NCBI RefSeq assembly: GCF_052324685.1 | Contig: NC_135225.1 | Span: forward strand, 13,858,110 to 13,922,109 | From: Brachyhypopomus gauderio | Lineage: Eukaryota; Chordata; Actinopteri; Gymnotiformes; Hypopomidae | Reading direction: 5' to 3' | DNA: 64,000 nucleotides | Shown here: positions 44,446 to 58,840 of the stretch, piece after piece | Numbering within the stretch: the stretch's first letter is position 1 | Layout of the letters: each line of letters starts with the position of its first letter | Translations under genes and position numbers: made by a program | Notes under the pieces: generated by a model | The model's input: the letters and a program-made list of their open reading frames with translations, nothing else | Databases searched by the model: none | What the model was told of the DNA's origin: nothing

Positions 44446-46110
44446 TCACTGACAGTAACACCGCGTGGCCTGTACACACGCAGAGCAATCCATCATCGGC
44501 CGCAAATGAAAGGAGAAAAATAAAACGGCAGAGTGCTTTCTGCTGGACCTTTTAGATGGCGCGGTTGCATCCAGCCAGGCTGAAACTGCATGCTCGTTCA
44601 TTAATCCCATTAAAAATGAATGTCTCTCCTCGTACGAGGGGCGTCACGCCGCTCTCTGTGGCTCCCCAGCAGAGCAGCACAAGATCGCTCACCTCTCATC
44701 CTCACCTCTTACCGAGTCTTACATGTGCTCTCCCTTTCAGGAGGGTGCTATTCACCGCCCGCCTCTCACACTCCCCCGTCATCCGCGGGGCTCATTCAGA
44801 GCTGGGAGCGCTTCTTAATCACTCGTCCCTCTTTTAGACGCAGCACTAATAACACCCACGTATCTGGAGTGTTTTCACGTCTGTCGTTAATTATGATGCG
44901 GGGGAAATACGTCTACTGTATGGCTACTGTTGTTTCTGTGAAATCTCTTTTCACTGCTGTTTGGATGGAGATTAATTTGGAGAGGGGGGGACCTGGCAGT
45001 GCTGGGATTATGTGTTTTTTTAATGTGTAACAACAAACGTCTGCTGACATGTGCTGCATGTGCTTGGAGAACCAGCTCAGCATTGTGCTCTCTCTATTGT
45101 TCCTGAATGGCCATAAAGAGAAATGACAGATCTCAGCGATCATAGCATTGATTAAAGAATGAGGCACTTATCTCTGAGTGAGTGCCATCGGGCCCCATTG
45201 TATAAGGGTGCAAAAATCTATGAGAAACATCAAGAACTAAATACAGACTACTAGACACAAACCACGCTGAAAATATTACAGCTCATGGTATCGGTTTAGC
45301 AATATTACAATAATTCATCACACTTCCAGTCGCTTGAATAGATTTTAGTAATTCATTGTAGGTTTCTTAATAGATGACAAACGATTTAATAATGGGCTAC
45401 AGTTTGTGCATTCGGATAAATTGAAATTTGTCACGATTAATATATAAAAAGGGGACATACGGACACATGGGAATTCATTGAGTTAGTGAAAAGCTTTAGG
45501 CACAGATCGCAGACTCGTTCACATCCTTAATCCAAACAGCAGAGAGCTTAGACGCAAACGGAGAGCACTCAGCTAGCCCGCTCTGTTCGATTACTCAAGA
45601 GCGATTAGCAAACGCACTCCTAGGCTTTCCTTTCAAATCAATATCGGTGGATGCCACGCCATTTGTCACCGTATCTACGGGCTAGCGAGACTGCAAAACG
45701 GCCTTGAGTGTCGGGAAAGCATCGCCGGGGCCTGACAGTTTCATTCACGGCTCCATCTCCTTCGCTAACTGCGTGCCTGAGGTCTGCCTGTCAGCGGCGA
45801 CGATATCAGGATGAAGAAGCGGAGGATGAAACGCAGCGGGGGGCGGCCGACACCACGACCACGTCCGTTAATGAGAGGAGCTCGCTCACCGGAGGAGTTT
45901 ATTAAGTTTTAATGAGTTATTAATTAATTTAATTCCAGTGGAAGCTCACGCCCGATGTAATGACCGTATCTGGAGGACAAGAGTGGTGATGTAATTCGTT
46001 TTAAAGTTGACGGGATCAGAGAGGTATTTAGACGTGAAGTTAATCAATTAATCATCAACAGCACGAGACCCAAGTTCAACTCCATTTTTATTGTGGCGAC
46101 TGTCACTGGA
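44446..46110. other. Non-coding, possibly conserved regulatory sequence upstream of the LINGO2 coding exon
   Basis: Complex, repeat-free sequence with AT-rich homeodomain-like motifs (cattaatcccattaaaaatg near 44598; agttattaattaatttaatt near 45914). No protein frame is convincing. It looks like the kind of DNA in which vertebrate conserved non-coding elements are found, but this cannot be tested here. Confidence 0.3.
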
Positions 46111-46120
46111 TCCGTGGGTG

Positions 46121-46237
46121 GGAGATGGGGGGAGAGGGGAGAGAGGGGAGAGGGGGGAGAGGTGAGGGGAAGGGAGAGAGAGGGGGGGGGGTGGAGAGAG
46201 AGAGGGGGGGAGGTGGAGAGAGAGAGGGGGGGAGAGA
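46121..46237. repeat. Purine-rich GA/GGGG tract
   Basis: About 115 bases made almost only of G and A (gagagaggggg-type units) on the plus strand, so one strand is a polypurine run. Confidence 0.9.
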
Positions 46238-49200
46238 GGGGAGGCTCACGGCGAAGATTCACAGAATGCCATGCGCATCTCCGAGAACTTAATTAAATGT
46301 TTCGTGAGGTTGTTGAAATGGTTGATTTGTGCGTCTTAATCGTTTCTTTTAGTTAAATTAGCATGGTAGAAATGTGGCTGACGTAGTCGTCCTCCGTTCC
46401 ACAGCTCCTTTCTTCTCGTCGTGATGCTAGTCTTTGTTAAGACTGGGCTGTTTCATTAAAGAGCGTTTCTTTGAGCAGAAGTGGCGTTTCTTGGTTCTGT
46501 TTTCCCGCCAACGCTTCAATAAAAAAATAAATAAACGAGAAGATGGGGAGGACATGTTGTACTCTTTCTCTTGCATTCACACACACACATTTTCTTCATT
46601 CTTCATGAATGTAACAGCAGTGATCTCAGTCTGAAACACTTTACGCTACTGCAGTTGTTGATGGCCGTTTCCCCCTGTAGTTTTTCATCTTCTTGCAGAT
46701 GTGTGAGTAAAAAAAAAAAACAAACAAAAAAAATCAAAATTTCTGTCAACTCTCTCTGTCAAAGTCTTGCTTCCTAAGAGCTCAATTTTTAAGTCTGTGG
46801 TTTCTCTTACTTTTGTCTAATTTTAGTTTATCTAATTTTAGCCTCATCCATTTTTCATTGAGTGAAACCCAGTCACTGAGCCAGTCTCCCACAGGATGAG
46901 AGTGTGTGTACGTGTGAGTGTGTGTATTAATTTGCATGTGTGTCTTTCTGTGACTGTTAGCAAGGGAAGGAAAAACAGTAAAAATGTGCTTGCGAAGTGT
47001 GAGAGTGAAACCTACACATATATATGTTTAGCACGTATATGTCGAACATATTTGTGTACACGTGCACATGCGGTGATCTTGAACCTACAGGGCTTTCACA
47101 CGTGTTTAATTCATTCATAAATCCTGAGCTACATTTGGTTATCATTTCATACAAATGCATCCATGTATAGCTACCGCAGCCTTTATGTCATCCTGTCTGA
47201 CAGGCTGTTGGGATCTCTATGGGATCTTGATCGAGCCCTGTTGAGCACTATTGATCTCTGGCTATTGATCTCAGTGTTATTACACATTCACTTCCTCATA
47301 CATCTCTCACATTGCACGAGGCAGAAACACTGGTGCCGCTCACCCATGGCAACCCAGCTGTCAATCAAGCCCTTATCTCTGCATGATTCATACCCCCAGA
47401 GTTCAGGTGACATCCCTGAGTGCTTTATGCCCACGTGCACATGTATGCAGGTGTCTGCATGTTCTCTATGATGTTCTGATATTAATGCAAAAGCTTTGGT
47501 AATAATACATGTGCATTCTACAGTAATGCCTCTCGTGAGAGACGGTTGCGTGTGTGAGACAGACCATGTGAGGGAGACGACGTCCTTTTTGTTGTGGACA
47601 AGTCGGCCCAAGTATCACTCTCTATTGTTTAACTCTATCTGCCAACCTGTGATAAAGGAGTGGAATATGGTGATGTCACTCTGCCTTTCACGTCATCCGG
47701 ATTATGAGAACTAACACAGATGGACACACACATAATCCATGTGCACATCACTTTACACAGATACGGTCATGTTTCATGTGACTTGGTAATCTGGTTTGCT
47801 TGTTTGGATCTTTGGCATCTTCATTTCAGCGTTTGGCAATCACCATCATCTAAGTGACTAACATATTTAACAGTATGAGGGTACATGTGGTCCCTGGGAG
47901 TCAAACCCCAAACCTTGGGTTTACTAGTGACATGCTATACCTGCTCTACAGTAGAAGATTGTGTATCTTAACATCCAGAAGCTAAACTTTACATTGCTTT
48001 ATATTGCTGTAGATCTAGCCAACACTCAATTTTTTGCCATGTAATTTAGCCCTAAAGGACATTACTGGGGCTTTAATGAGTTGTTTATTATCAGAGACAC
48101 CATGGAATGATGGACTGTACAGGTAGGCAGAAAATAGTTTAATATCTAAAGGTATGAAAATGTGAAAGTAGGAGACAGACACAGCCATATTTCTCAAAAG
48201 CGTTTCTAAAACGAGATGGAGATGTGGACAAAATAATGAGAGAAATCAGGCATGATTCACTGCTTCATTTCTCTTCCTGCCTGCCTCAGGTAATCACAAT
48301 AATGTGGCTGCAGTCACGTATGTTTTGCCAACAGTTTGCTCTTCCCTGTTATTGCACATCTTTGTGTGAGCACGAGTGTGAATGTGAGCGTGCACACACT
48401 TGCACGAGAGGGGCGTTCTTATTCACATTGTGGGTTTTGGTTTATTTCTGTGCTGCATCTACAGACAATGTTTCCAATAAAACACTACTCATAGGCAGAA
48501 AGCTCGAGAGAGAAATGGAAAGAAAACAAGAGAGAGGGAGACAGTTAAAGGAGAGTCTGATGAGCCAACGATCACTCCAGACATGACTCTGCAATGTTAA
48601 TTAACCCTGCAGGTGAAGCGGCAACCCTCAACCCACATTTGAATATATATTTATTGTACATATGGTCTAAATATGTACATTGGAATAAGTCTGTTAAGCC
48701 ACCTGACTCCATCACCAATAGTCCATAACCAACAGATCCCTGAAGTGGCCATTAGTACGTTTTCCTGATCGGAATAAAGAAATACGAATAAAAGCACACA
48801 GTTCCTGGCCCTGCGTGTGAAGTGTCTCATGTTTCAACTTCAGCACATCACGCGTATACGTGAGGCGCTGCGGTGTTCCATGGTTCACGTGCACAGCTAC
48901 TCTCTGTACACACAGTGCATTAATGCAGTCCTCCTGATTTAGTGCCTCCTTTCCTCTTACTCGCCATTTTGATGTCATTAACTTAAGTAGACGGGAAGAT
49001 GCAGAGCGAGGCCATGCTGTTTGGGGCAGACGGGACCGGCTGCTTCAGAGCGCTACTACTGTAGTGGCGCCGTGGGTTTGGCACAGGACAAGTTCCCCTT
49101 CAAGTCCCTGATAACTGCTGAGAAGTCTCAGCAGCACTGTGCATGCACACAGAGCCCCATACAGATCAGACACTGACTAAGGGTATGTCTCCAGCTCTCA

Positions 49201-52200
49201 GCGCAGAACAATCACATTAACCAAACAATTAAATGTACTGAAATACTGATCACATGCTGACTCACTGTTGGACTGACGAAGAAAACAAATGTTGAGAAAC
49301 ATTTTAAATGAAACTATTTGTTCGCACAGGATTTTGAGATCGAAGAAATTAGATTACATATCACGTGTTTTACAAATTGAAGTGATAAATGTGTTATTCA
49401 GATTGTACTGCCTTGAACAGGAATTCTGAATTTTAGCTTACCAGTTCAGATTAATTTTTAAGGACGTACAATGCACAGAGCCCTGGAGGGCACAGTTTCT
49501 GCTCCTGTGACTAATTCATGGTTTTGATGTGGATGTGGAGTTTGAAGGTTCCGCCACTGCTATGACTTTTGCCTCTGCAAAACAATCCAAGGAAGGTGTG
49601 GGCTTTCCTTGCCTTGATAGTAACAGCACAAATCACTTTATTCAAGCTGGTTACAACCAAACGGCTCTATAAATAAATTTCTTGTTAAGGATAGAAAAGT
49701 AATGGAAAATGGAGTTAAGAAAAACAAGAAAAGCAACGAAACATAAATAGAGAAAAACCAAGCTGCTAAGATGAACTCTTCACCAAACACCTTCACCATT
49801 AACTTTTCATTTTATGTAATGACTTCATACATTAGTGATGGCTAACATTAGGTCTGCAGACCTAAAAATCAGTACAAGGTCAGCATGAAACGAGGGAGAA
49901 AAGCCCTTTCTAGGGTTTGTAATGGAATGCAGTTTGTACTTCAGTACTTCAACAATGTAGCACAACTAATAGTTTGTACGCGTTTCAATCAAATTCCAAC
50001 CTCAGACCTTCACTGTCCGAGGTGTATGAAGATTAAAGAGACTGAGACTAAATAAGCTGACTCCGCTTTCAGGCACGTACTGGAAACGCTTTGGCTCCAC
50101 TGCTTCAAAGTAGTTTCACAGCGGCTGTACAGAATGGATACTGGACAGCACACAGACCCACTCGAACACGGGTCTGTCAGACAGACCCCCCGCGTCTCCA
50201 CACATACATATTCAGATCCTAGGCTGATATATGCTAATTCATGCATACAATGCAGATTGCGAGTGGGACAGTCATCCAGCTTCTGCTCTTAGGAGAGCGT
50301 TTTGCTCCCAAAACAAACTACCAAGCCTGCAGGAATAACAAGTACCTGGCCTCATATGGCCATGCGGGGCGTTGCACAGGAACAGCGGTCACGGTAACAA
50401 ATACACTAATGATTACACTCAGCCCCTCTCGTGCTTGGAAGTGGCACGAATGTGTCCTGCATGCTGGAGTGATCTTACAGGGCCCACTGAACCACGGAGC
50501 CCTGTTCACGGAGAGACCGCTGCTTCAATCTTTCCATGGCCACAGGGGAGCTGGGACAGGTATGGATAAGAAAGCAGCAGAGAGGAAATTTCGCAAAGAA
50601 ATAAAGAGTCTGGGAACTAACCAGTAGAAAATGAATCATAGTGCTGTAAATTGAATTTGTCAGTAAGCAAGGCAGTGCACAGCGCACCCTGGAGGACATG
50701 TGGGTCACTGGGGGTGGGGCAGGACCACAAAGGGCAGCAGAACTAGGTGTACACTTTGTACTTTTAGAAGGAAACAAATACAAGTCAAATTTAATTACTG
50801 TAATTAATCATTTGAATACATGGGTATTTAGTTTTTTATTTTTATCTTTGAATTTGGAAGTTACAAAAAAAATATTTTAAAAGAAGTATTTCAAAATTAG
50901 TTTTGAAAATTCTGCATCAGTGGCTCAACCAGTGTGTTCAAAATTGTACTGTAGTTTATTGTACTAGTTTATTTTATTACAGCTTATTTTAGAAGATACT
51001 ATTTTGACAACTGTCAATGGTTATTGATGATTTTGACTTCTGCTTTCAGTATTTTCTTTAGAAGTTCCAAATTGATTGACATACTCTCCACAAAATATAT
51101 AAATAAATTAAATAAATTTTAAATAACAAAATTGTACTATCCTCAATCCAGGATTTTACCCATTAATTCCAAGAGCCAGCTGAGGCAAGTCAGAAGTGTT
51201 CTGAACGGAACCCCTACACCTACCTCCCTTCACATGTACCGAACACATGGTTCTGATGGCTGTCTGACAGGTACCATCCTGTTCCTGTGTGTGAAATTTG
51301 CAGAAGGACTTGGATTTACATTTCTCATATCAAATGGCAGTGCAGTTCAACTGTCAGACTTATTAGCTTGGCTACCAGAGCACAGCCTGCTGCTTAACAA
51401 CCCCTCCAGGGTCATTAGACAGTGCCTGTTGCCACCATTTTATTGATATGAGGACTAGCATACAATTACATAGACCGAAAGTGAATACCAAGTTTCTTGG
51501 TTTAACTGAATTCAACACTAACTCTGCTAACTGTACTGTCAATAATTCGACTGCATTTCAACAAATAGTTTTAAATAAAGAATGTGATTTGTGCACTTAC
51601 GTTTTTAGAAACTATTTAAAAAAGACATTACTGTTTTCTATGTTAATATTACAGCAGATGAATTAGAATGTAATGTCTAGAATAAACTAGAAATTAGCTA
51701 TATTATTGTGAGAACATGAAAATATTTCATTTAATCATCTATTTTACTCAGTTCCCTGTTAATTCACCAACCCACTGAGCACCCCCAACACACACACCTA
51801 TGCATAGTTGGAGGTTAACAAAGATTAAACCTGTTCCTTGTTCATTGATCATGACCCTAATTATGAGGATAGTCAACACTGCTACAACACGCAAGGCATT
51901 ATCGATTATTCATTATCGTCAAATTACTTGCAGGCCACCTAGGTCTTAGTGCAGACTACCTCTGAAGGACAGACCAATATGCTTAACTCTCCAACAGAAT
52001 CATTCTCATTTCTTCATTCTATACAGTTCATAAGCTGAGCTACATGAGATTTTGAAGAGTCTTCTTGAAAGCACTCATCCTTTTTTTCCTTAGACATGGA
52101 ACAATAACTTAGCTCTCCCGTGCTGTCTCACACTTTCACACATCCACGTGCACACAAACAGTTCACGTACACATGTGGTGCTCTCACGGCCTTAACACCT

Positions 52201-53240
52201 ACACTGGTCTTCTCACTAGAAAATGAGACAGTGGAACTCTGTATTCTCATCAACCCAATCTTTCATATAACACTTCCGTGGAATTCCATATGCATTTATG
52301 CATAATGGTGCATAGTCACACATAACAATACACAATGAATACTGTACTACGTTGAGGGAGATCACAATTGTTGAGACAGAACACAGATGTACAATATTTT
52401 CTGAAAGAATATTAAATATGATAATACATTTTACGATGTACAGTATAGGCCTAGGGTTAGGACTGAAAGGATTATTGACGGGTAGCCTACTATCCCTAAC
52501 CAGATTCTACATACATTCATACTAAACTGAGATAAGACAACGCAGAGATGTTTGGTCGCACTCACTTTAACCCTCCGAGTTTCGTTTTAAATTCAATACG
52601 TTAATCGCCAAGTTCACGTTGGTGGATCTCGACTCATTACATCACGTTCAATATCGGTTTCTAGCTCTCGTACAGATTATGGTGTTAGTCAGGTCAGCGT
52701 AACACTTACATGAGTTAGAGCGATTGTCCTACTTTATTAACATTGCTACTGCACAGTATTGTGTGTTTGTCAGGTTTTTAATCTACCGGTGGCTAATTAT
52801 CGAAATCATTAAGCGTTATTTTTCCGTTCAAATAACTCTTACAATAAAACTCAGAAAATCTGAGAACCAGTACCAAGAACCCTAAAACACACGGGTTGCA
52901 AAATGAGAGAAAGACTTTGCTGTCTGGCCAAATGTCTCATATTCGTCTGCTTAACGTACATGTCTCTCACCCGCGCGCGCGCCCTCGGGCGCACAAGCAC
53001 GCGCGCGCACGTATACGTCTACTTTTGTAAAGAGGAGGCGACCGGTTTTTGGAGATCTGTCACATGGACATGCTCAAGGCCAAAAACCCCGTTCACCCCA
53101 ATACAAATAGCCCGTATGAACGTTTTGTATGCATAGTTAAACTATGTTTTACTATTCATGATCATCTAAACAAATATTACATTATATAAACATTTACATA
53201 TAAACACAGAAGCATTGTGGGCTAGTAGGCACAGTAAGCA
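46238..53240. other. Long non-coding stretch, no gene recognised
   Basis: Likely LINGO2 5' intron or intergenic DNA. I see no transposon with defined ends, no RNA gene and no frame with a known domain. A CG/GC-alternating run lies at 52971-53005 (cccgcgcgcgcgccc, acgcgcgcgcacg). Confidence 0.4.
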
Positions 53241-53248
53241 AGTATATT

Positions 53249-54254
53249 TGTGTGTGTGTGAGTGTGTGTGTGTGTGAGAAAGAGGTATGTAATTTTATTT
53301 ATAGTTCTTTACCTGTAAGGTATCCTTGAGTTTCTACAAATGCACATGCAAATCAAATCATCATCACCATCATCATTATTATTATTATTATTAATAATAA
53401 TAAGTGCACTGTATCAACTACATCTAAAATGTAAAGTCCTGCTTCCATTTCTAGCTCAATGCCCTCTGCCCTGCTCCCTCCCCCCTCTCCCTACTCCCTC
53501 TCTCTATCTGACTGCTCTTCAACATCTGGGGCACCTGCGCAGCTCATAACTCACCCTATAAATGTTTTAAACAAATAAGCGTGTGGCCGGCCCACACACC
53601 TTCATTATCAGAAATTGCACCCCAGTGAATAATATGCTTACACTCTCATTCATTTTCTAACGCATTTACTCATTCACTTCCAGACTCTTCGTGTCTGTAG
53701 TCAGAGGACTCCAGCAGGGAGAGCGTCACGCCCGCCTCACTGTGACAGAGCCAAGCTGTCCCCTCTACTCCTGAAGTGCGGACTTTTAGCTCTTTCCCTG
53801 GGAACAGCATCCATCACTGTCTTGCCACCTCTGGTCTATCAGCAAGAGTGAGGGTCTGGTTGGGCATCAGAGGAGACGGCTTCTGCCTCCTCTATCGCTC
53901 ACGGAGAGATCTGGCGAGCGCACGCATATCAACACTGACACCTAACTGTCGCAGGCGGCAGGTGAAGAAACTATCAGGTCAGCCTCTTGATACTCACACG
54001 CGCGCGCGAACACACCCGCACACGCGCGTGTGTGCGCACGCACCTGTAGTTTTTGTACTTTTCTAATAAAATGTCAATTTGCTCGGTGCTGTGTCAACAC
54101 ACACACACACACTCCTCCTTGCTATTTTTCCCAACGCAGTGGGAGAGGAGTGTGGATTCACACCACGCACTGTGGGAATCTGCTGCATCTCTTTGAAGCC
54201 ATGGGTAGAATACATCACCACATCCTCCTTTATGACTCACAACACACACACACA

Positions 54255-54334
<80 letters not shown>

Positions 54335-55050
54335 CATCTCCTCCTGTACCTGCCACCCAGGTTACCATCTGTAGTGCGCACGCCGTCTTTGTCTTGTACA
54401 AAGCCACACAGAAGCTCTCCTCATCGGCACCAAATCACAACACAGACGCTAATTCACTCTCACAGACCCTGGCGTGCTGTCTGTCTGTAGAATGGGTACT
54501 CAGAGGTGTCCATGTGAATCGGCGAGGGTGTGCTGGTTACCTGTGGCTGTGGCTCTTGCCATAAGGATCAGCCTCCCTGTGATCAGCGTCTCAGTGATCA
54601 GTCTAGAGGAACAGAGACAACAGCGCCCGGCCAGTTCTCCGTCTCCACGACAACGCCCGGAAGATGCCACACCTCCAATGCACGCTGCCTGAGAACAATA
54701 AGACTTTATCCCCTCCCTCTTTCCCTCTTTCTCTCTGTCCGTTGCCCCCCCGCTCTAAAGCGTGCGCTTACTAAGTGTGACAAGCTTCGGTGTGCGTGCG
54801 TGTGTGCGTGCCCGAGTGTGTGACGTCTTGCCGAATACAGAGAAAAGAGGAGAGGAGCGAAGAGGAGCAGGGGCTCGTGGGTAAGTGTGTGCATGTGTGC
54901 ATTCAGAGGGAGGAGACTGCATTTAGAAAGGAGAATAAGGCACTTTTAATGTGTGTGACGCATGCAAGAGAAGGAGAGAGAGGGAGTGAGAGAGAAAGCG
55001 CGAAAGAGATGCGAGAGGTGAGAGAGAGAGAGAGAGAGAGAGAGAGGAGG
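53249..55050. repeat. Microsatellite-rich segment
   Basis: GT-rich 53249-53277; a trinucleotide run (tta, then taa) near 53376-53402; alternating CG/CA near 53995-54046; (CA)n at 54266-54332 with a ctctctctct interruption to its left; (GA)n at 55019-55047. No gene was found between them. Confidence 0.8.
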
Positions 55051-58000
55051 AGAGAATGGGGTCGTCATGGAGATATCCATCCATGAAGGGAAAGTAGGGT
55101 GTATGACAGACAGGAGGGAATAAAGAAAAGCAGCACTACCATTCATGCACATACATCTACAGAGCTGGAATACATGGTGGTGAACGTTCTCAGGTTCAGG
55201 TACAGCACACGCACAGGTACAGTCTATATAATTACCCAAACTCACTCACTAATAGACATGTGCATATATGAACACACATACACAGACACCCACTCACCCC
55301 AACTCTCTCTTCCCCCTGTATAATTCACATGTTCCCCTCCTTCTCTTTGGTTGAACCCTGGGGGAGAGTCTCGCTTGTACCATGTACCTCAAGCCACTGA
55401 CTTCACCCTCCAGCCTTAAGATTAAAATAGCTGCAGCCAAACAGCCTAAAGTGGCCTCCTTCTCTCCGGTTACGAGGACCAAAACAACCACATTACCCAC
55501 GATTGACCTGGCACGGAGAGCCACGCTCACAGCCCCGGCACTGTAAGGAAAAAACATGCATTACACCTGCCACAAGCACAAAGGTGCTGCACTAAATCCC
55601 TTTAAGTGGCTGCCTGTCTGCCTCCAGCAGGGCTGGCACTGCAGACGGATGATGGCGTGCAGCAGGTGTAGTCACCAACGACAGACTTAACGACATAAAC
55701 GGATATCGCGTAGCATCTAACAGCACCACAGGGCAGTTCTGCCTCCTAGTTTAGGGCTGGGCGCATCATAAAGAAATGAAAGACAACGATACGCAGGTGG
55801 TCATGGATCAAAGCACAACGCACACGGGACTTTGACAGGCGTGGTATCCACATGTTCGCCATCACAGATGAACCGTAGCGGAGACCCGAGCTGGAGGAGG
55901 GTTTTCACCCAGACGGTGCGGTTTTTAGGCCGGATGTGCTGATGTCTGGTAATTTTGTGAGTCAATTTCATTATGTTACAATTTGGTTTGGTGGGAGATG
56001 TGGATGTGCGTGAGGAATGAAGAACACTCCCTCGGCCCGTGCAGCCGGGCGGAGAACTGCACTCAGATGTCTGATGTCAGGTCAGCACCCCTGGGGATGG
56101 TTTGAACGTGAGACTGCAGAGATGCAGACGGAGAGATTAAATTAAAATGGAAAAATGGCACTGGACGTTGAGGCAAAGACTGAGCTTTTAAATTAAACTT
56201 CCTTGTATTTATTGGTCTAGAATAATAGCCATAAAGAGTCTGGCACAATGTAGGTATGATCACTGGCAACATGTTCCCCCTAAACAAGACCAAATCTTGA
56301 GAAGTAAATAATGTTAATGAAATACTCCTGAGGAGAGGGTTGAGTGCTGGTTCCTGTGTGGTGATTTTCGCAGACTGGCCGTCAGACTCGCTTGTTGTGG
56401 GTTTGTTTAAACGCAGACGCTCCTCCGCTTCTCTCACAGTCCTTATGTAGACCATCACCCGCTAGTCAGTTGCCATGGGAAACCATCAGGCCGCATCAGA
56501 AAGAGCCCTCGAGGGATTCCCGTTGCGAACGGGTCCGTCCACAGACACACGAGCGCGTGGCCGAGAGTGCCTGCGGTTCCGGACAGAGATGCGTCATCTC
56601 GTGGCTAGCGTTTCGACGCTCCGTGATTTCATCACCGCCAGAAACCATCCACTGTGAAACACAGCATCTTATTACCACGGACAAAAAAATATGAGTATTT
56701 AGGGGATGGAGATTGATGAAAGGGCCTCTCACTGTTCACTGCACCCCACTAGACCTAAATTAGGCCAGTGCGTGTGTGTGTGTGCATGTAGGTTATGTGT
56801 TGCTTTAGAATTCAACATTTGGAAATAAGGGACCCAAAGGAGAGACCTACTGCTCCTTCCTGTATGAAGACCACACCCCCACTGATGTGTAAAGACCTGC
56901 CGGGAGAACGCCGCTGTTAAAGCTGGGTGTGTTAGAATGGAACTATATGTAAGATCTCCAGGAGCCAAGTTTGGCACGCCAGCTGCAGCCATTTTGAGGG
57001 GTGACATTTTGGTCTCAACATCCTTGTGTTTTGGATATAGTCTAAAGAATACAGACCTACAATTAGTGGCAAATACATGATCATGTTAAACTGGAAAGTT
57101 CACAGCTTATTGTGTAAATGCATGACTGTCAATTCTTTCAGTAAAATAAACCGTGACGTGAATTTCTGTGAAAACACTTCATATACTACGATATACGATA
57201 ATTTGATGATCTCTGGGGCTTCCCCGGCAGGACTGCATATCTGAGCCTGAAAAGATAGGAAAACAGAACTAGAAGTCTCCATCTAGAGGACAAATAAAGC
57301 TTTACATGCCAATTCATGAAACAAATTTCTACGTATGTATGTGCTAAACAAAGCAGTTGAGCTAAGCGATGAGAACCCCAGCGTGAAGTGGTGGTCCTCA
57401 GCACCTGTTCCCTCTAGGAACTTTGCACTGCTGCTTGCTCTGAACAGGTTTTGGTAATAGACCCTTTATGAAGAGAAGAGCCTCCCTCACACCCACTCCC
57501 TGTCTACCTCTCCACTGCTCTCCCCCACACTTGTAATAGGCTTAAGGCAGGCTGAGGATGCTCCTGTCATGAAGTGAGTATTGACTTATGAAAAGTGTGT
57601 GTATGAGAGAGAGAGAGAAAGAGAGGGTTAGAAAAAAGTTTGAATGAAATGGCAACGTGTACCTCGCTGGCAGATACACATCATTAACTAAACGGGCAGA
57701 GCAAACCATTCCCATCTGGGTTTATTTGGGGACATCAATGGCCGTTTAGACAGCCTCATATCTATGGAGAGACTCAGTAGAACATCTCCCCCTGTGCGGA
57801 CAGCATACTATATGTTCAGTAACCTGTGCTGGTTGATTCTATGCTAGTGCTAGCCTACGTGCCTTTACAGTAAGTCTTAAGCATTTTTAAGCACACGCCG
57901 TAGAACACGTGATCGATTTGTGAACTCCGAGTAGGGGGCCCGAGACTTCACTTCCCTAGACTCCCTGCCCAGGGTGTAGTGGTTTGAGGTTAAAGGTCAC

Positions 58001-58840
58001 ATATGGTACCATGCTTCGTTTGTGCTGCAGGCAGCCTGAGATCTGGGACGACAGGACCGTCCGCCACTGACTGGCTACCACAGCTGGTACTAGGCAGCAC
58101 CAAGCTCTCAAAACACTGCCAACAGCGACCTTCACACGCTAACATACGGATGTAACATTATATATATTTTTGCATTAAACAATGGTTTTAAGATTTCAAT
58201 GAATTTGGAAGGTATTGACGTTTAGGTGCGAAAGTGACATGTGCTGTTGGTTTACTTTCCTGATTCTGTTTCTTCTGCTTTCTTTTGTTAAGATGGCAGC
58301 TGGCTTGCTTCGTGCCAAGCTCGGAGCAGTTCAATCCCAAAAATGAACTGGAACAACTGATACAGGAAAGTAAATTTCATTTTGATTACTCTAAGGTTTA
58401 AGAGAATGTTCACTCCAACAGAGATTTGTTTGGCAGTGAACATGTTTAGTGACATCTGTTCCAGTATGAAAATGAAGCCGTTTATTATCTGTTAGGATGA
58501 ACACATTCTCTTGCTTTCCTTCTTACAGACGCACCGATGCAATTTCTTCCTTCCAGCTACACCATACCACGTGGAGCCAGGAGGGCCAACAGACTAATGT
58601 CATGAGCTGAATTACCCATGGCGTTTATTAATATGTAGCGATCTGCAGCAATTTATGACACAACTGATTTCATGGCAAAGCTAAATCGAATCAAAGTGAA
58701 CCTGCACTGATGAGTTATTAAACTGCTGACCCAATAAGAACTCCTTTGCCTGCGACATGACAGCTGGAATGAGCAGAACAGGTGTAAGGAACACATCTTG
58801 TAACGACACGCGAGATACACGTGCAGAATAATTCTGCATA
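55051..58840. other. Non-coding stretch, no gene recognised
   Basis: Contains short GA/GT-rich runs (for example 57598-57626) but no feature that can be named. Open frames are short and show no domain. Confidence 0.4.

Noticed and set aside
52903..53136. A 77-codon frame starting at an ATG
   Set aside because: Driven by the CG-rich alternating run; no domain and no splice or gene context.
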